Assembly: GCA_030425425.1 (NCBI GenBank)
Contig: JAUIAO010000005.1
Location: 116,851 to 180,850 of the forward strand
Reading direction: 5' to 3'
Length of the DNA stretch: 64,000 bases
Source of the DNA: Bacteroidia bacterium
Lineage (GTDB): Bacteria > Bacteroidota > Bacteroidia > Cytophagales > Cyclobacteriaceae
In this document: positions 55,735 through 63,913 of the stretch, piece by piece
Position numbering within the stretch: position 1 is the first letter of the stretch
Layout of the letters: each line of letters starts with the position of its first letter
Program-made: the position numbers and the translations under genes
The notes under the pieces: generated by a model
What the model saw: only the letters and a program-made list of their open reading frames with translations
Told to the model about the DNA's origin: nothing
Databases searched by the model: none

Positions 55735-57158
55735 TATTGATTGACCTCAGTTGGTTCGAACAATGAAGGAAGGGTAGTAGGTAGGTTTTCGTTTCTATCT
55801 ATTTCAGATTGCGCATATAAGAAACGCTGCGGCAATTGATTACCGGAATTTGGCTGTACTGGCACACGAACATCCGATTCGTTCATGGTTCTTCTTACAT
55901 CATTGAATACTTCGATTTGACTGAGTAAAGTGATATACCGTTCTTCCATGATTTCACGGAGCAAAGCATTGTCAGAAGATATGCCGTCAGTGTTTTCTAT
56001 ACCGCCATTGTCAAAGTCAGCTGCGTCATACGCATCATATTGTATATCTGCTGCATTGGCTCCCAGCATATATCCTCCTGAGCTCATATAAGTTCTGAAA
56101 TCATTCAGATGACCAAGTCCCGTTGCAAAACTTTCCGTTCGTGCTCCGGCTTCTGCCAGTATCAGGAGGTTTTCCTGGAATGTGACAATCGGTGAAGGTG
56201 TAGTCTGACCCGCAAAGCCATTTTCGGTAGTATTTAGTTGAAAACCATTAGTAGAAGACTGGAATAAAAATTCAAACCTTGCTGTTTCGTTGGTTTTGGC
56301 ATTGCCACGATAGGATGCACTGGATGGGTCTACCATGCCGACCAGAAAATCGGAGATCGCAATATCATTACCTTGAGTTTCTAATTCAAATAGTTGCCAG
56401 TTAAGATTAGAAGCTTCAATCGCAGTTCCGAAAGGTGCTAACATTGAGTGATCTTCACCTGAGATTCCATTCTGAGCGGCTGCATATGCGAGACCATATT
56501 CCTGAGTGTGCATGTAGAATCTGGCTTTCAAAGTATAAGCTACTTCTATCCATGCTGCCGGATCTCCATCAAAGAAGATTTCTGAGTTGGTTACTGGTCT
56601 GCCTGTACCCGCATTCAGGTTGGTAATTGCTTCATCCAACAACGATTGGATTTTGCCATAGACTTCAGATTGACTTTCGAAACGAGGATTGGGAAATTCC
56701 ACAGATGACAACTCATCGAATGGAACGTCTCCATATAGTGAGGCTGCTGTGCCTGCAGATAGCGCTTCCAGAACCTGGCATATTCCAATGGTTACTCCGG
56801 TAATGCCTTGCTCAGCTGCAAGTGTTCTTGATAACCGGGCATTCCGAAAGGCATTCACAAATATATCATCCCACAGTCCATCAAAATCACTGGTGGTCAC
56901 TGTGTAAGAATTGTATCCTCCATATTGGCGATCTATACCAGTGTGAGTGCCAGCGAAGATTCCAGCCATTCTGGAATTGATGCCATTCTGAACCAATACC
57001 TGACCAACCCCTGCAGTAGTCAGTACACTTTGATATTCTGTAGATACGGGATTGTTCGGATCTACATTGATATTACCGTCTCCATCCACCAGGTCCTGAC
57101 AAGAAACCAAACTAAATATCAAGACTATTGCTGTATATTTTATTGTTGTTAATTTCAT
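55734..57158 (-). CDS. SusD-like nutrient-binding lipoprotein (SusD-like type 2)
   Basis: A 474-residue lipoprotein with lipobox LVSC and Cys20. It belongs to the more distant SusD/RagB branch: DPNNPVSTEYQSVLT near 33-47, GTAASLYGDVPFDELSSVEF near 136-155, YTLKARFYMHTQEYGLAYAAA and EERYITLLSQIEVFNDVRRT at the end. Members of this branch pair with SusC proteins that take up peptides or other non-standard ligands as well as glycans. It follows the SusC gene by 20 bases and precedes the SGNH gene with a one-base overlap. Confidence 0.9.
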   Translation of the reverse strand: MKLTTIKYTAIVLIFSLVSCQDLVDGDGNINVDPNNPVSTEYQSVLTTAGVGQVLVQNGINSRMAGIFAGTHTGIDRQYGGYNSYTVTTSDFDGLWDDIFVNAFRNARLSRTLAAEQGITGVTIGICQVLEALSAGTAASLYGDVPFDELSSVEFPNPRFESQSEVYGKIQSLLDEAITNLNAGTGRPVTNSEIFFDGDPAAWIEVAYTLKARFYMHTQEYGLAYAAAQNGISGEDHSMLAPFGTAIEASNLNWQLFELETQGNDIAISDFLVGMVDPSSASYRGNAKTNETARFEFLFQSSTNGFQLNTTENGFAGQTTPSPIVTFQENLLILAEAGARTESFATGLGHLNDFRTYMSSGGYMLGANAADIQYDAYDAADFDNGGIENTDGISSDNALLREIMEERYITLLSQIEVFNDVRRTMNESDVRVPVQPNSGNQLPQRFLYAQSEIDRNENLPTTLPSLFEPTEVNQ

Positions 57159-57178
57159 TTTGATCTGTTTAATGGTTC

Positions 57179-60100
57179 TTAAAAGTTGAGCTGAAGCGAT
57201 AAGACATAAGACTTTGTACCCGGATTATTGAAGTAGTCAATACCACGGGCATTGCTTACTCCGTTCAGGTTAGTGTCCGGATCATTTCCTTCAAATTTTG
57301 TCCAGATAAACAGGTTTCGACCGGTGGCTGATAACTGAATCGACTCAAAACCTTTTTCTTTGATCCATTGATTGCGCAAGGTGTAGGAGAGCTCAATACG
57401 TCTGAGCCTTGTCCAGGAACCATCTTCTATGTAGAGCTCGTCATTACCGCTACCGAAGAAACCTCCATCTCCCTGGTACCACGGCTCTGTGAGTGCGACA
57501 GGTCCGGCACCAAAATCATGAACTACACCTCGGAAGGTGGAGCCGGCATAGATAATGTCTCCATTGTAATCCAGTAAATTTTGGTTGGTGGTAGTTTCTG
57601 TGGCAGAAGCTCCCCAGGTGCCGATATCATAGAGTGCAGACTTAGTACCCGCATAAATATCGGCACCCTGATAAGTTTCGAAAACCAATGACATGCCGAA
57701 ATTTTTGTATTTCACATTCGTGATCCATGACCCTCTCCAGTCCGGATTAGGATCTCCGATCACTCCCGGGTTTTGATCCTGAACCGGAAATCCGTTTTCA
57801 TCAAAAACTACATTGCCATCAGCATCTCTCAGGCTTTGAGAGCCGAATAAAACACCAAACGGCTGACCTTCTACAATCCTGTTGGATACGGCACTCAAGC
57901 CATCAATGTCTTGACCTTCAGCACCTTTAAGGTCTGCTACCAAATTCTCGTTAGTTGAATAAAGTAGGTTTGTTTGGATCTTCAGGTCTTTATTGTCCAA
58001 AACCGTATAACCCAGATCAATTTCAGTTCCTTTGTTTTCTACATTCGCAAAATTGTCTGCAATTCGGTCGTATCCGGTAGTGTTTGGTAACCTGCGGAAA
58101 TAGATTGCTCCATCTGTTCTGTTGCTGTAGTAGGTGTAGCTGATGGACAGTCGGTCTTGCAAAAATCTTAAATCTGTACCTATTTCAATTTCAGTTTTTA
58201 TTTCTGGTTCTAAAAATGGGTTTCCAAGCACAATGCTCTCCGTAAATCCACCATTGCCAAATAAACCTGTACTTAATGAGCCGCCAAGGGCATCAGAATA
58301 GGTTGGCTGTACGATAATGCTGTTGGTATTGTATGGGCCAGGTTCCTGTCCCACCTGACCATAAGACATTCTCAGTTTACCAAAAGACAAAAATGATTGA
58401 TCAATCAAATCGTGAAACTGCCAGGCTCCGGTAATGGCCGGAAACCAAAACGTAGGATCTGTCTGGTTGCCGAAAGTAGAGGAGGACTCTCCACGGATAG
58501 AACCAGTAATGAACAGATCATCATAGGCCTGTAAGGTTACTTCGGAATAAAAAGCCGACTTTCTGCTCTCTGTAGTGCTGGCAGAGGCCGTCCTGTTTTC
58601 TGGTAGGGCATTATTCAGGTCTCTGGCACCCGTGGCTACATCCGCAAACTGTATAAAATTGATGATCTCATTCTGCATCGTATACCTGTTTCGCTGATTG
58701 TAGTTAAAACCTACCAGCATGGTCAGGTCAAAGTTCTCATTCAGCGAACGATTCCCTTTTACGATCAGGTCAGAATTGAAAATGGAGCTTTTTCTGAGTA
58801 AAGTTTCAAAAAGCCCTGTTCTGAAACCGCCTGCTGCGGATCCCGGTGTGAAGAATTGATCTTTTTGTTCGTTGTAAGAATCTAATCCTACTCTCCCGAT
58901 TATATCTATCCAATTAGTAGGAGAATACGTCAGTTTGAAATTGTTGATGAATCGATTGACCACCGCATAATCCTGCTGCTCTTTAGTTGTCCAGAGCGGA
59001 TTGTTGTATCCTGCATTGCCACTGCCAAGATGATTTTGGTATGAACGGTGGCGGTTTTCCTGAGGAGACGCATCTGGCCCGGAAAAATAGCTACCCCGAT
59101 ATCCGGCATTGTTGAAATCAGGAGGTGTTCTGGTCAACCCTAAATACAACCCTGATGATTGTGCGCCTCTCCTGATCCTATTGGATGAAGTATTGGTGTA
59201 GTTGATATTGACATTTAGTATCAGTTTGTCATGAAGCATTTGTTCTCCATTGAACCGCGCAGTAGTACGATCATAATCAGAATTGTCGCGGATGATTCCC
59301 TGCTGATCCAGATTGCTGAGACTAAAGAATACATTACCGGTTTCATTACCAGCAGACATGCTTACGTTGTTTTCCCAGAAATGTCCGTTTTGGAAAACCT
59401 GATCAAAGTTTTCGTCTAAAAATGTCTCCTGAGAATTTTTGCTCGTGATCGGGTAATGAATATTTCCATTCTGATCTACAAAATATTCTCCAGAGGTATC
59501 ATACTCATCTTCGCCACCAGCTCGGTTAGCAATTTTATCTCCCCATGAGTCTCGTTGGGTTGGGTCATAGACACCACCATTTCCCTGCCCAAACCTGTCC
59601 TGAAGTGGATATTTAAAATTGATCTGATCTACGGAATAGGTGGACTTTACAGAGACTTTTAGTTTCTGATTATATTTTCCGCTTTTGGTGGTGATCACTA
59701 TGGCGCCATTCATTGCTGATGTTCCCCAGAGAGCCGCAGCAGAAGCACCTTTCAATACAGAGATATTGGCAATGTCATTAGGGTTGATGTCATTGAGTCT
59801 AGATTGCTGAGCGATCTGTCCCGTTCCGAAGTTGTCATTGCTAATAGGCACTCCATCCACTACGATGAGTGGTTGGCTACCACCAGTGAGTGAATTGACT
59901 CCTCTGATTTGAATGTATGAACCCGCACCCGGGTCACCGGAGTTTCTCGAAATAGTCACACCTGTTGCTTTCCCTGAGAGTGAATTCAAGACGTTAGGTT
60001 CCGCAGCTTTTACTACATCTTCATTGCTAATTTGAGATTGTGCATACCCGATGTTGTCTTTATTAGTTTTGAAACCAAGGGCAGTCACTACAACCTCTTC

Positions 60101-60409
60101 CAGTTCTTCAGAATTGATTTCCAATTCAACATCAATGATGGAGCGATTATTTACAGGGATGATCTGGGTGACGTATCCGATATAGCTCACGGTAATCTCA
60201 GCGTCTGGAGCTACACTCAAACTGTACTTTCCGTCGATATCAGAGATTACTCCATTAGAAGTACCTGTCTCCAAAATGGTCGCCCCTATAAGCACTTCAC
60301 CATCTGTGTCTTTTACAGTCCCTCTTACCACTTGCTGAGCGGAGGCCAATTGACTAGTCAATAATGTGGTGAAAAGAAGTAAAATGGTATGTCTTAATCT
60401 GTTCTTCAT
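57179..60409 (-). CDS. SusC/RagA-family TonB-dependent transporter, second system
   Basis: A 1076-residue transporter from ATG 60409 (signal peptide MKNRLRHTILLLFTTLLTSQ...ASAQ; an ATG at 60421 is in frame). Carboxypeptidase-regulatory-like domain (VLIGATILETGTSNG), TonB-box-like EEVVVTALGF, plug with QIRGVNSLTGGSQPLIVVDG and the SusC signature DIANISVLKGASAAALWGTSAMNG, then the barrel, ending KSYVLSLQLNF. First gene of a tightly packed seven-gene operon lacking any recognisable glycoside hydrolase or lyase. It is only distantly like the SusC at 9687 and should take a different ligand. Confidence 0.95.
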   Translation of the reverse strand: MKNRLRHTILLLFTTLLTSQLASAQQVVRGTVKDTDGEVLIGATILETGTSNGVISDIDGKYSLSVAPDAEITVSYIGYVTQIIPVNNRSIIDVELEINSEELEEVVVTALGFKTNKDNIGYAQSQISNEDVVKAAEPNVLNSLSGKATGVTISRNSGDPGAGSYIQIRGVNSLTGGSQPLIVVDGVPISNDNFGTGQIAQQSRLNDINPNDIANISVLKGASAAALWGTSAMNGAIVITTKSGKYNQKLKVSVKSTYSVDQINFKYPLQDRFGQGNGGVYDPTQRDSWGDKIANRAGGEDEYDTSGEYFVDQNGNIHYPITSKNSQETFLDENFDQVFQNGHFWENNVSMSAGNETGNVFFSLSNLDQQGIIRDNSDYDRTTARFNGEQMLHDKLILNVNINYTNTSSNRIRRGAQSSGLYLGLTRTPPDFNNAGYRGSYFSGPDASPQENRHRSYQNHLGSGNAGYNNPLWTTKEQQDYAVVNRFINNFKLTYSPTNWIDIIGRVGLDSYNEQKDQFFTPGSAAGGFRTGLFETLLRKSSIFNSDLIVKGNRSLNENFDLTMLVGFNYNQRNRYTMQNEIINFIQFADVATGARDLNNALPENRTASASTTESRKSAFYSEVTLQAYDDLFITGSIRGESSSTFGNQTDPTFWFPAITGAWQFHDLIDQSFLSFGKLRMSYGQVGQEPGPYNTNSIIVQPTYSDALGGSLSTGLFGNGGFTESIVLGNPFLEPEIKTEIEIGTDLRFLQDRLSISYTYYSNRTDGAIYFRRLPNTTGYDRIADNFANVENKGTEIDLGYTVLDNKDLKIQTNLLYSTNENLVADLKGAEGQDIDGLSAVSNRIVEGQPFGVLFGSQSLRDADGNVVFDENGFPVQDQNPGVIGDPNPDWRGSWITNVKYKNFGMSLVFETYQGADIYAGTKSALYDIGTWGASATETTTNQNLLDYNGDIIYAGSTFRGVVHDFGAGPVALTEPWYQGDGGFFGSGNDELYIEDGSWTRLRRIELSYTLRNQWIKEKGFESIQLSATGRNLFIWTKFEGNDPDTNLNGVSNARGIDYFNNPGTKSYVLSLQLNF

Positions 60410-60446
60410 ACGTGCCATCATTTATTTTAATAGGATCAATTATGTA

Positions 60447-60478
60447 TTTCGCATTGAGAACGATTGCGTTTTGCGAAA
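60447..60478. promoter_or_regulatory. Inverted repeat TTTCGCA / TGCGAAA upstream of second SusC
   Basis: A perfect seven-base inverted repeat with an 18-base spacer, 38-69 bases before the SusC start in the divergent gap. The spacer contains a further GCATTGAGAACGATTGC near-palindrome. It is a likely operator for the operon. Confidence 0.4.
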
Positions 60479-60534
60479 TTTGGAATTAACTATAATGTTA
60501 AAGGTATTATTTTGAGAAGAGGGTGTTTTAGGGG

Positions 60535-60563
60535 ATTTTATTGGTTTTTACCGAATTTTATTG
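60535..60563. promoter_or_regulatory. Direct repeat ATTTTATTG, 20 bases apart
   Basis: Exact copies at 60535-60543 and 60555-60563, two helical turns apart, 53-81 bases before the divergent regulator-like gene. The spacing fits a dimer bound to one face of DNA. Confidence 0.35.
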
Positions 60564-60615
60564 ATTTCAAGTTTTGCTATATTGTCCTGTAATCAATTTT
60601 TGAATCCGGAAAGGG

Positions 60616-61758
60616 ATGGAAATAAGTCAACTTTACGATGAATTTGTATCGAAGCTGCAAAAGCTTTTTGGGAAGTTTGATGCTGAACAAAAACGATTCG
60701 ATAAGACCAATAACTCTAAAATATCTCGTGAGTTAGGTTACTCCGATGCGCAGTTTTCCAGGTTAATCAATCAGACGGCTACAGAAGGAGAGTACCACCG
60801 GGCTATCCAGAATGTAGATCGAATTTTGGAAATTCAGAAACTCGAGACAAAGCTCAACAGCATTGAAAAACCTTCGGATTGGAAATCAAAAAGCGTCTGG
60901 TTGATCACTTCAATTGTCCTATTAGTTTTGGTTATTGCTCAATTCATTTTAAGGGACCATCAGATATTAGATACCGGCATTTCAGATCCCATTGCTACGC
61001 TACCGAGAGATCACACCTTGCAGTGGTCATTTGAGTCATCTTTTATTGATCCTTATGTGAAATTGGATGATCTTCCTGCCGACTGCAATTACCCATGCTA
61101 TAAGTATCAAGGCCGGTGGGAGCTGGATGAAACGTATAAGCTGCCATTTTTTAGAGAAAGAAATGGATTTCACTATTTGGCTACCTCTGTGGTGATGTAT
61201 GCACGGTGCATGACAGAAAAAAGTGAAACAGGAAACATCATAGAGGGATTTGAATATCAGAAGCATGAAATATGGTATGACAAAAGGGAATGGCCGATCG
61301 ATTCTTTTTTGACTGCCGATAACTTACTGAAAGAAGATTACAGACTCTTGGATTTCAATGATCATGACGACTTTGTGAAGCTGGCTAATGTGCATACCTT
61401 TTTCAGAAATGAATTCCGACTAGATTCTACCATTATCGATAGAAGCGGTAAAGTGATTGGACGAGATCTGGAATATGTGCCGTTGGATCATCTCCGCAAA
61501 AAAATCGACTCTAAAAATCTGCTCAGGGAATTACAAACCGAACTAAACCGAATAGTGAGTAACCGACTTAAGGATTTTTCAAATCCAATCAGTTGTGATC
61601 TGGCACCATTGGTCCGTCCTGATTTTAACATGATTAAAGATGGTGATAAAATGAGCTATGACTGCCAGATGACCACCAGTCGATTTTCGATTGATTATAC
61701 CAAAACCTATGTGCTGAAGGATCAGTATATCAAGAATAGCTGTATCTCTACAGAGTGA
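60616..61758 (+). CDS. Predicted transmembrane protein with possible HTH-like N-terminus, candidate regulator
   Basis: A 380-residue protein with a cytoplasmic N-terminus (1-92) that includes NNSKISRELGYSDAQFSRL (32-50), which reads like a helix-turn-helix, and a helical stretch after it. One transmembrane helix follows (94-112). The remaining ~265 residues are outside the cytoplasm and contain seven cysteines (DCNYPCYK, ARCMTEK and others) that may form disulfides. No family is recognised. This is the ToxR/CadC type of layout, and divergent placement from the seven-gene SusC operon, with repeats in the gap, makes it the best candidate for that operon's regulator. The DNA-binding role is inferred, not demonstrated. 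Confidence 0.65.
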   Translation: MEISQLYDEFVSKLQKLFGKFDAEQKRFDKTNNSKISRELGYSDAQFSRLINQTATEGEYHRAIQNVDRILEIQKLETKLNSIEKPSDWKSKSVWLITSIVLLVLVIAQFILRDHQILDTGISDPIATLPRDHTLQWSFESSFIDPYVKLDDLPADCNYPCYKYQGRWELDETYKLPFFRERNGFHYLATSVVMYARCMTEKSETGNIIEGFEYQKHEIWYDKREWPIDSFLTADNLLKEDYRLLDFNDHDDFVKLANVHTFFRNEFRLDSTIIDRSGKVIGRDLEYVPLDHLRKKIDSKNLLRELQTELNRIVSNRLKDFSNPISCDLAPLVRPDFNMIKDGDKMSYDCQMTTSRFSIDYTKTYVLKDQYIKNSCISTE

Positions 61759-61762
61759 TGGA

Positions 61763-62617
61763 TCAGCGTCTCAAACGATAGACCTCACCTCTCAAGTGAG
61801 CAAGCACAGCATCACTTTCTTTAATATTACTGAGTGATTCGGCACTGATTGGTCGTCCGACGGTGATCTTGAGTGTTTTCCCTTTTTTGTTATTGACTTC
61901 ATTGAGCAAAACGCCCAGGCGGAGATTGAGACTGATGTGGCTGGCCACCTGAAAGAGCTGGCTGTTTTGTCCATAAAAGAAAACTGGGATGATCTGCGCA
62001 TTGGATTTTTTGATGAGCTTCACCACAAATCGCTTCCACTCCAGGTCCGTGGCTGGCTGACCTATTCTGGGAGCTGTAGCTACTCCACCACCGGGGAATA
62101 TACCTACCGATCCACCGGATTGTAAATTGTCCAGAGCGATTTTGCGCGTTTCCAGATTGGTGCGGATGGCCTCTTTCGTTTCGTCAAAGCTTACCGGCAA
62201 AAAGTGCTGGTTGAGCACTTCATTTCTGCATAGTACGGAGTTTACCAGCACTTTGAAGTCCATCCTGACATCACTGAATAACTTCCCGAGTATGATCCCA
62301 TCTACTACGCCAAAAGGGTGATTGGCAATGATGATCACCGGACCATCTTTGGGGATTGCTTCTTTGTTTGCTACTTCCAGATCAATGTCCAGTTTCTCGA
62401 GCATGAGCGACCAGATTTGCTGACTGGTAGGGTGAGTGGCCATGACATCATCGTAGAGCTTCTGCAGCTTTCGCTGCCCGGTGATGCGCTCCAGAGAACG
62501 AATCAGTGCTCGTTTGTGCCATGGGTCTCCCGGTTCTGTATAGCTAATGATTTTCAAGTGGTTCTTTTTTGATGCGAAATCTAGCGGATAGATAGGAGAG
62601 GAGCAAAGTGAATACAT
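61763..62617 (-). CDS. Lysophospholipid/glycerol-phosphate acyltransferase family protein
   Basis: A 284-residue protein of the PlsC-like acyltransferase superfamily. VIIIANHPFGVVDG (94-107) is the acceptor/catalytic His-Asp block and GIFPGGGVAT (173-182) the glycine-rich phosphate-binding block. It may transfer acyl chains to a lysophospholipid or an ornithine-type lipid. The first 20 residues look unconserved; TTG at 62557 (giving MKIISYTEPGDPWHKR) is a credible alternative start. It ends four bases from the convergent regulator-like gene and is unrelated to it. Confidence 0.85.
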   Translation of the reverse strand: MYSLCSSPIYPLDFASKKNHLKIISYTEPGDPWHKRALIRSLERITGQRKLQKLYDDVMATHPTSQQIWSLMLEKLDIDLEVANKEAIPKDGPVIIIANHPFGVVDGIILGKLFSDVRMDFKVLVNSVLCRNEVLNQHFLPVSFDETKEAIRTNLETRKIALDNLQSGGSVGIFPGGGVATAPRIGQPATDLEWKRFVVKLIKKSNAQIIPVFFYGQNSQLFQVASHISLNLRLGVLLNEVNNKKGKTLKITVGRPISAESLSNIKESDAVLAHLRGEVYRLRR

Positions 62618-62720
62618 AAAGAAAAAATGATCTCAATCGAGCGTAGAGTATGCATTGAGGAAGGATAAGGGTAGGCTAAAGGGGAATGACAGTACTTACA
62701 ATAGGAGGTAATCCAAATAA

Positions 62721-62750
62721 TATTTCGTCCCGGAGACCGGGGCGAAATAT
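62721..62750. repeat. Long hairpin heading the CCGGGA array
   Basis: TATTTCGTCCCGG, spacer AGA, CCGGGGCGAAATA pair over about 13 positions with one G-T pair. It holds one inverted TCCCGG and the first array motif, and ACGAAATA occurs again in the third unit. Confidence 0.6.
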
Positions 62751-62886
62751 TATTAGCCGGGAGGGGTCTTGAGTGTGCTGGGACGAAATAAAATATGATG
62801 GGAGAGGTGAATGGTCTGCCGGGGAGCATAAAAAGTACGCCGGGAAAGGCTCAGCACCCACCGGGAAGGTTCAAATAGTGCCGGGA
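62737..62886 (+). repeat. Phased array of eight CCGGGA-type motifs
   Basis: Motifs begin at 62737, 62757, 62778, 62798, 62819, 62840, 62861 and 62881, so the steps are 20, 21, 20, 21, 21, 21 and 20 bases. The sequences are CCGGGG, CCGGGA, CTGGGA, ATGGGA, CCGGGG, CCGGGA, CCGGGA, CCGGGA. The 14-15 bases between motifs vary strongly. The mean step of about 20.6 equals two turns of B-DNA, so all motifs face the same side of the helix. Confidence 0.75.
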
Positions 62887-63012
62887 ACTGACATACCCTG
62901 AAATAGCTTGACAGGTTTAAACTGTATTTCTATTCTTGTTGAGAGATGTTATTGATGGTTTTTAGGGTAACAATTATTCGATTTTCTGTAGAGATCTTTT
63001 TGTGAAACCGTA

Positions 63013-63053
63013 TTTATAACCGGATATATCCGTTTATAACCGGAAGTAAACGG
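63013..63053. promoter_or_regulatory. Operator-like cluster of TTTATAACCGGA repeats
   Basis: TTTATAACCGGA is repeated exactly at 63013-63024 and 63033-63044 (20-base step). The cluster also contains the palindrome CGGATATATCCG (63021-63032) and the inverted pair CCGTTTA (63030-63036) and TAAACGG (63047-63053). No gene lies close enough to name the regulated target; the nearest rightward start is 63458. Confidence 0.45.
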
Positions 63054-63457
63054 ATAAAAATGTTTTGTCAGCAGATTAGGTGGTAAATTGATCAATCAGA
63101 ATATTGGATGATGGTTTCTGGTAGTTACCTCTGTTTATGGGGAATGTTCACAAGCCTCAATGCTGTTTTCAACCAAACAGCGATTATTTACAGCTGACAA
63201 ATGAGACGTTCAATTACGAATATCAGTAAAATAGGCCATCCTGGATTCATTATATTCAGTTTGCTGAAATAAGGAAAAGATGGGTTAGATTTGATAGTGT
63301 GTAAGCGCCATAGTGCTTATACAATAGTTGTATGCCATGAGGATGAAAAGCCAACCGCACATTAGGCACATTTGGTTTTTCCTCCCCGCAGCCCAAAACT
63401 AAAAAACCAAAAGAGCTAAAATTTTGCCCTCGCCCGGTGCAGTTCGTAAATTTGAAC

Positions 63458-63913
63458 ATGGACGTACTGACTCCCGAACAGCGAACGAAAAATATGAAAG
63501 CCATAAAAAGCAAGAACACCAAAATGGAGGTGAAGCTTGCTAAGGAATTATGGGCAAGAGGATATAGATTCAGGCGTAATTCAAAACACGTTTTTGGCAA
63601 ACCGGATTTCAGCCTGAAAAAATATAAACTGGCTGTTTTTGTTGACAGTGAGTACTTTCATGGAAAGAACTGGCAAACTGAGAAATACCGAATTAAGACT
63701 AACCGTGAATTCTGGTGGAATAAGATAGAATCCAACATAAAAAGAGATGAATCGGTTAACAAGAAACTACAAGAATCAGGCTGGAAGGTTCTTCGGTTTT
63801 GCTCGGGAGAAGTCAAAAAAAATGTTGATTTTTGTCTGTTAACTATTGAGCGAGAAATACAGAAACGAAATAATGCAGAAATACTCGGAAGTAAAGGAAA
63901 AACTAAAGATTGA
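63458..63913 (+). CDS. Vsr-like DNA endonuclease
   Basis: A 151-residue protein from ATG 63458. MDVLTPEQRTKNMKAIKSKN is the standard start of very-short-patch repair (Vsr) endonucleases, and FGKPDFSLKKYKLAVFVDSE followed by YFHGKNW is the core with the catalytic Asp. The usual D-G-C-F-W-H-G-C block reads DSEYFHG here and the zinc-binding cysteines and histidines of Escherichia coli Vsr are missing, so a diverged member is more likely than a classical Vsr. Such genes usually accompany a cytosine methyltransferase, nicking next to T:G mismatches made by deamination. The following gene, which overlaps it, is cut by the window edge. Confidence 0.82.
   Translation: MDVLTPEQRTKNMKAIKSKNTKMEVKLAKELWARGYRFRRNSKHVFGKPDFSLKKYKLAVFVDSEYFHGKNWQTEKYRIKTNREFWWNKIESNIKRDESVNKKLQESGWKVLRFCSGEVKKNVDFCLLTIEREIQKRNNAEILGSKGKTKD

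Larger units (their letters stand above)
62618..63457. other. Non-coding stretch, 840 bases
   Basis: No credible gene. It contains the phased CCGGGA array (62721-62886), the TTTATAACCGGA repeat cluster (63013-63053), and towards the right end small hairpins near 63300-63345 (for example ATACAA...TTGTAT). Short open frames across the array show a seven-residue rhythm that merely reflects the ~21-bp repeat. Confidence 0.6.

Noticed and set aside
62581..62861. Proline/serine-rich minus-strand open frames across the CCGGGA array
   Set aside because: Their seven-residue rhythm follows from the ~21-bp DNA period; the period drifts between 20 and 21, so no frame is kept, and the frames lack starts with support.
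62737..62886. The regularly spaced motifs as a CRISPR array
   Set aside because: The conserved part is six bases, the step only 20-21 bases, and no cas gene is near. CRISPR repeats are far longer.
63300..63436. Integron attC-type site ahead of the Vsr-like gene
   Set aside because: Small hairpins are present but no pair of the RYYYAAC/GTTRRRY core sites was found in the right arrangement.
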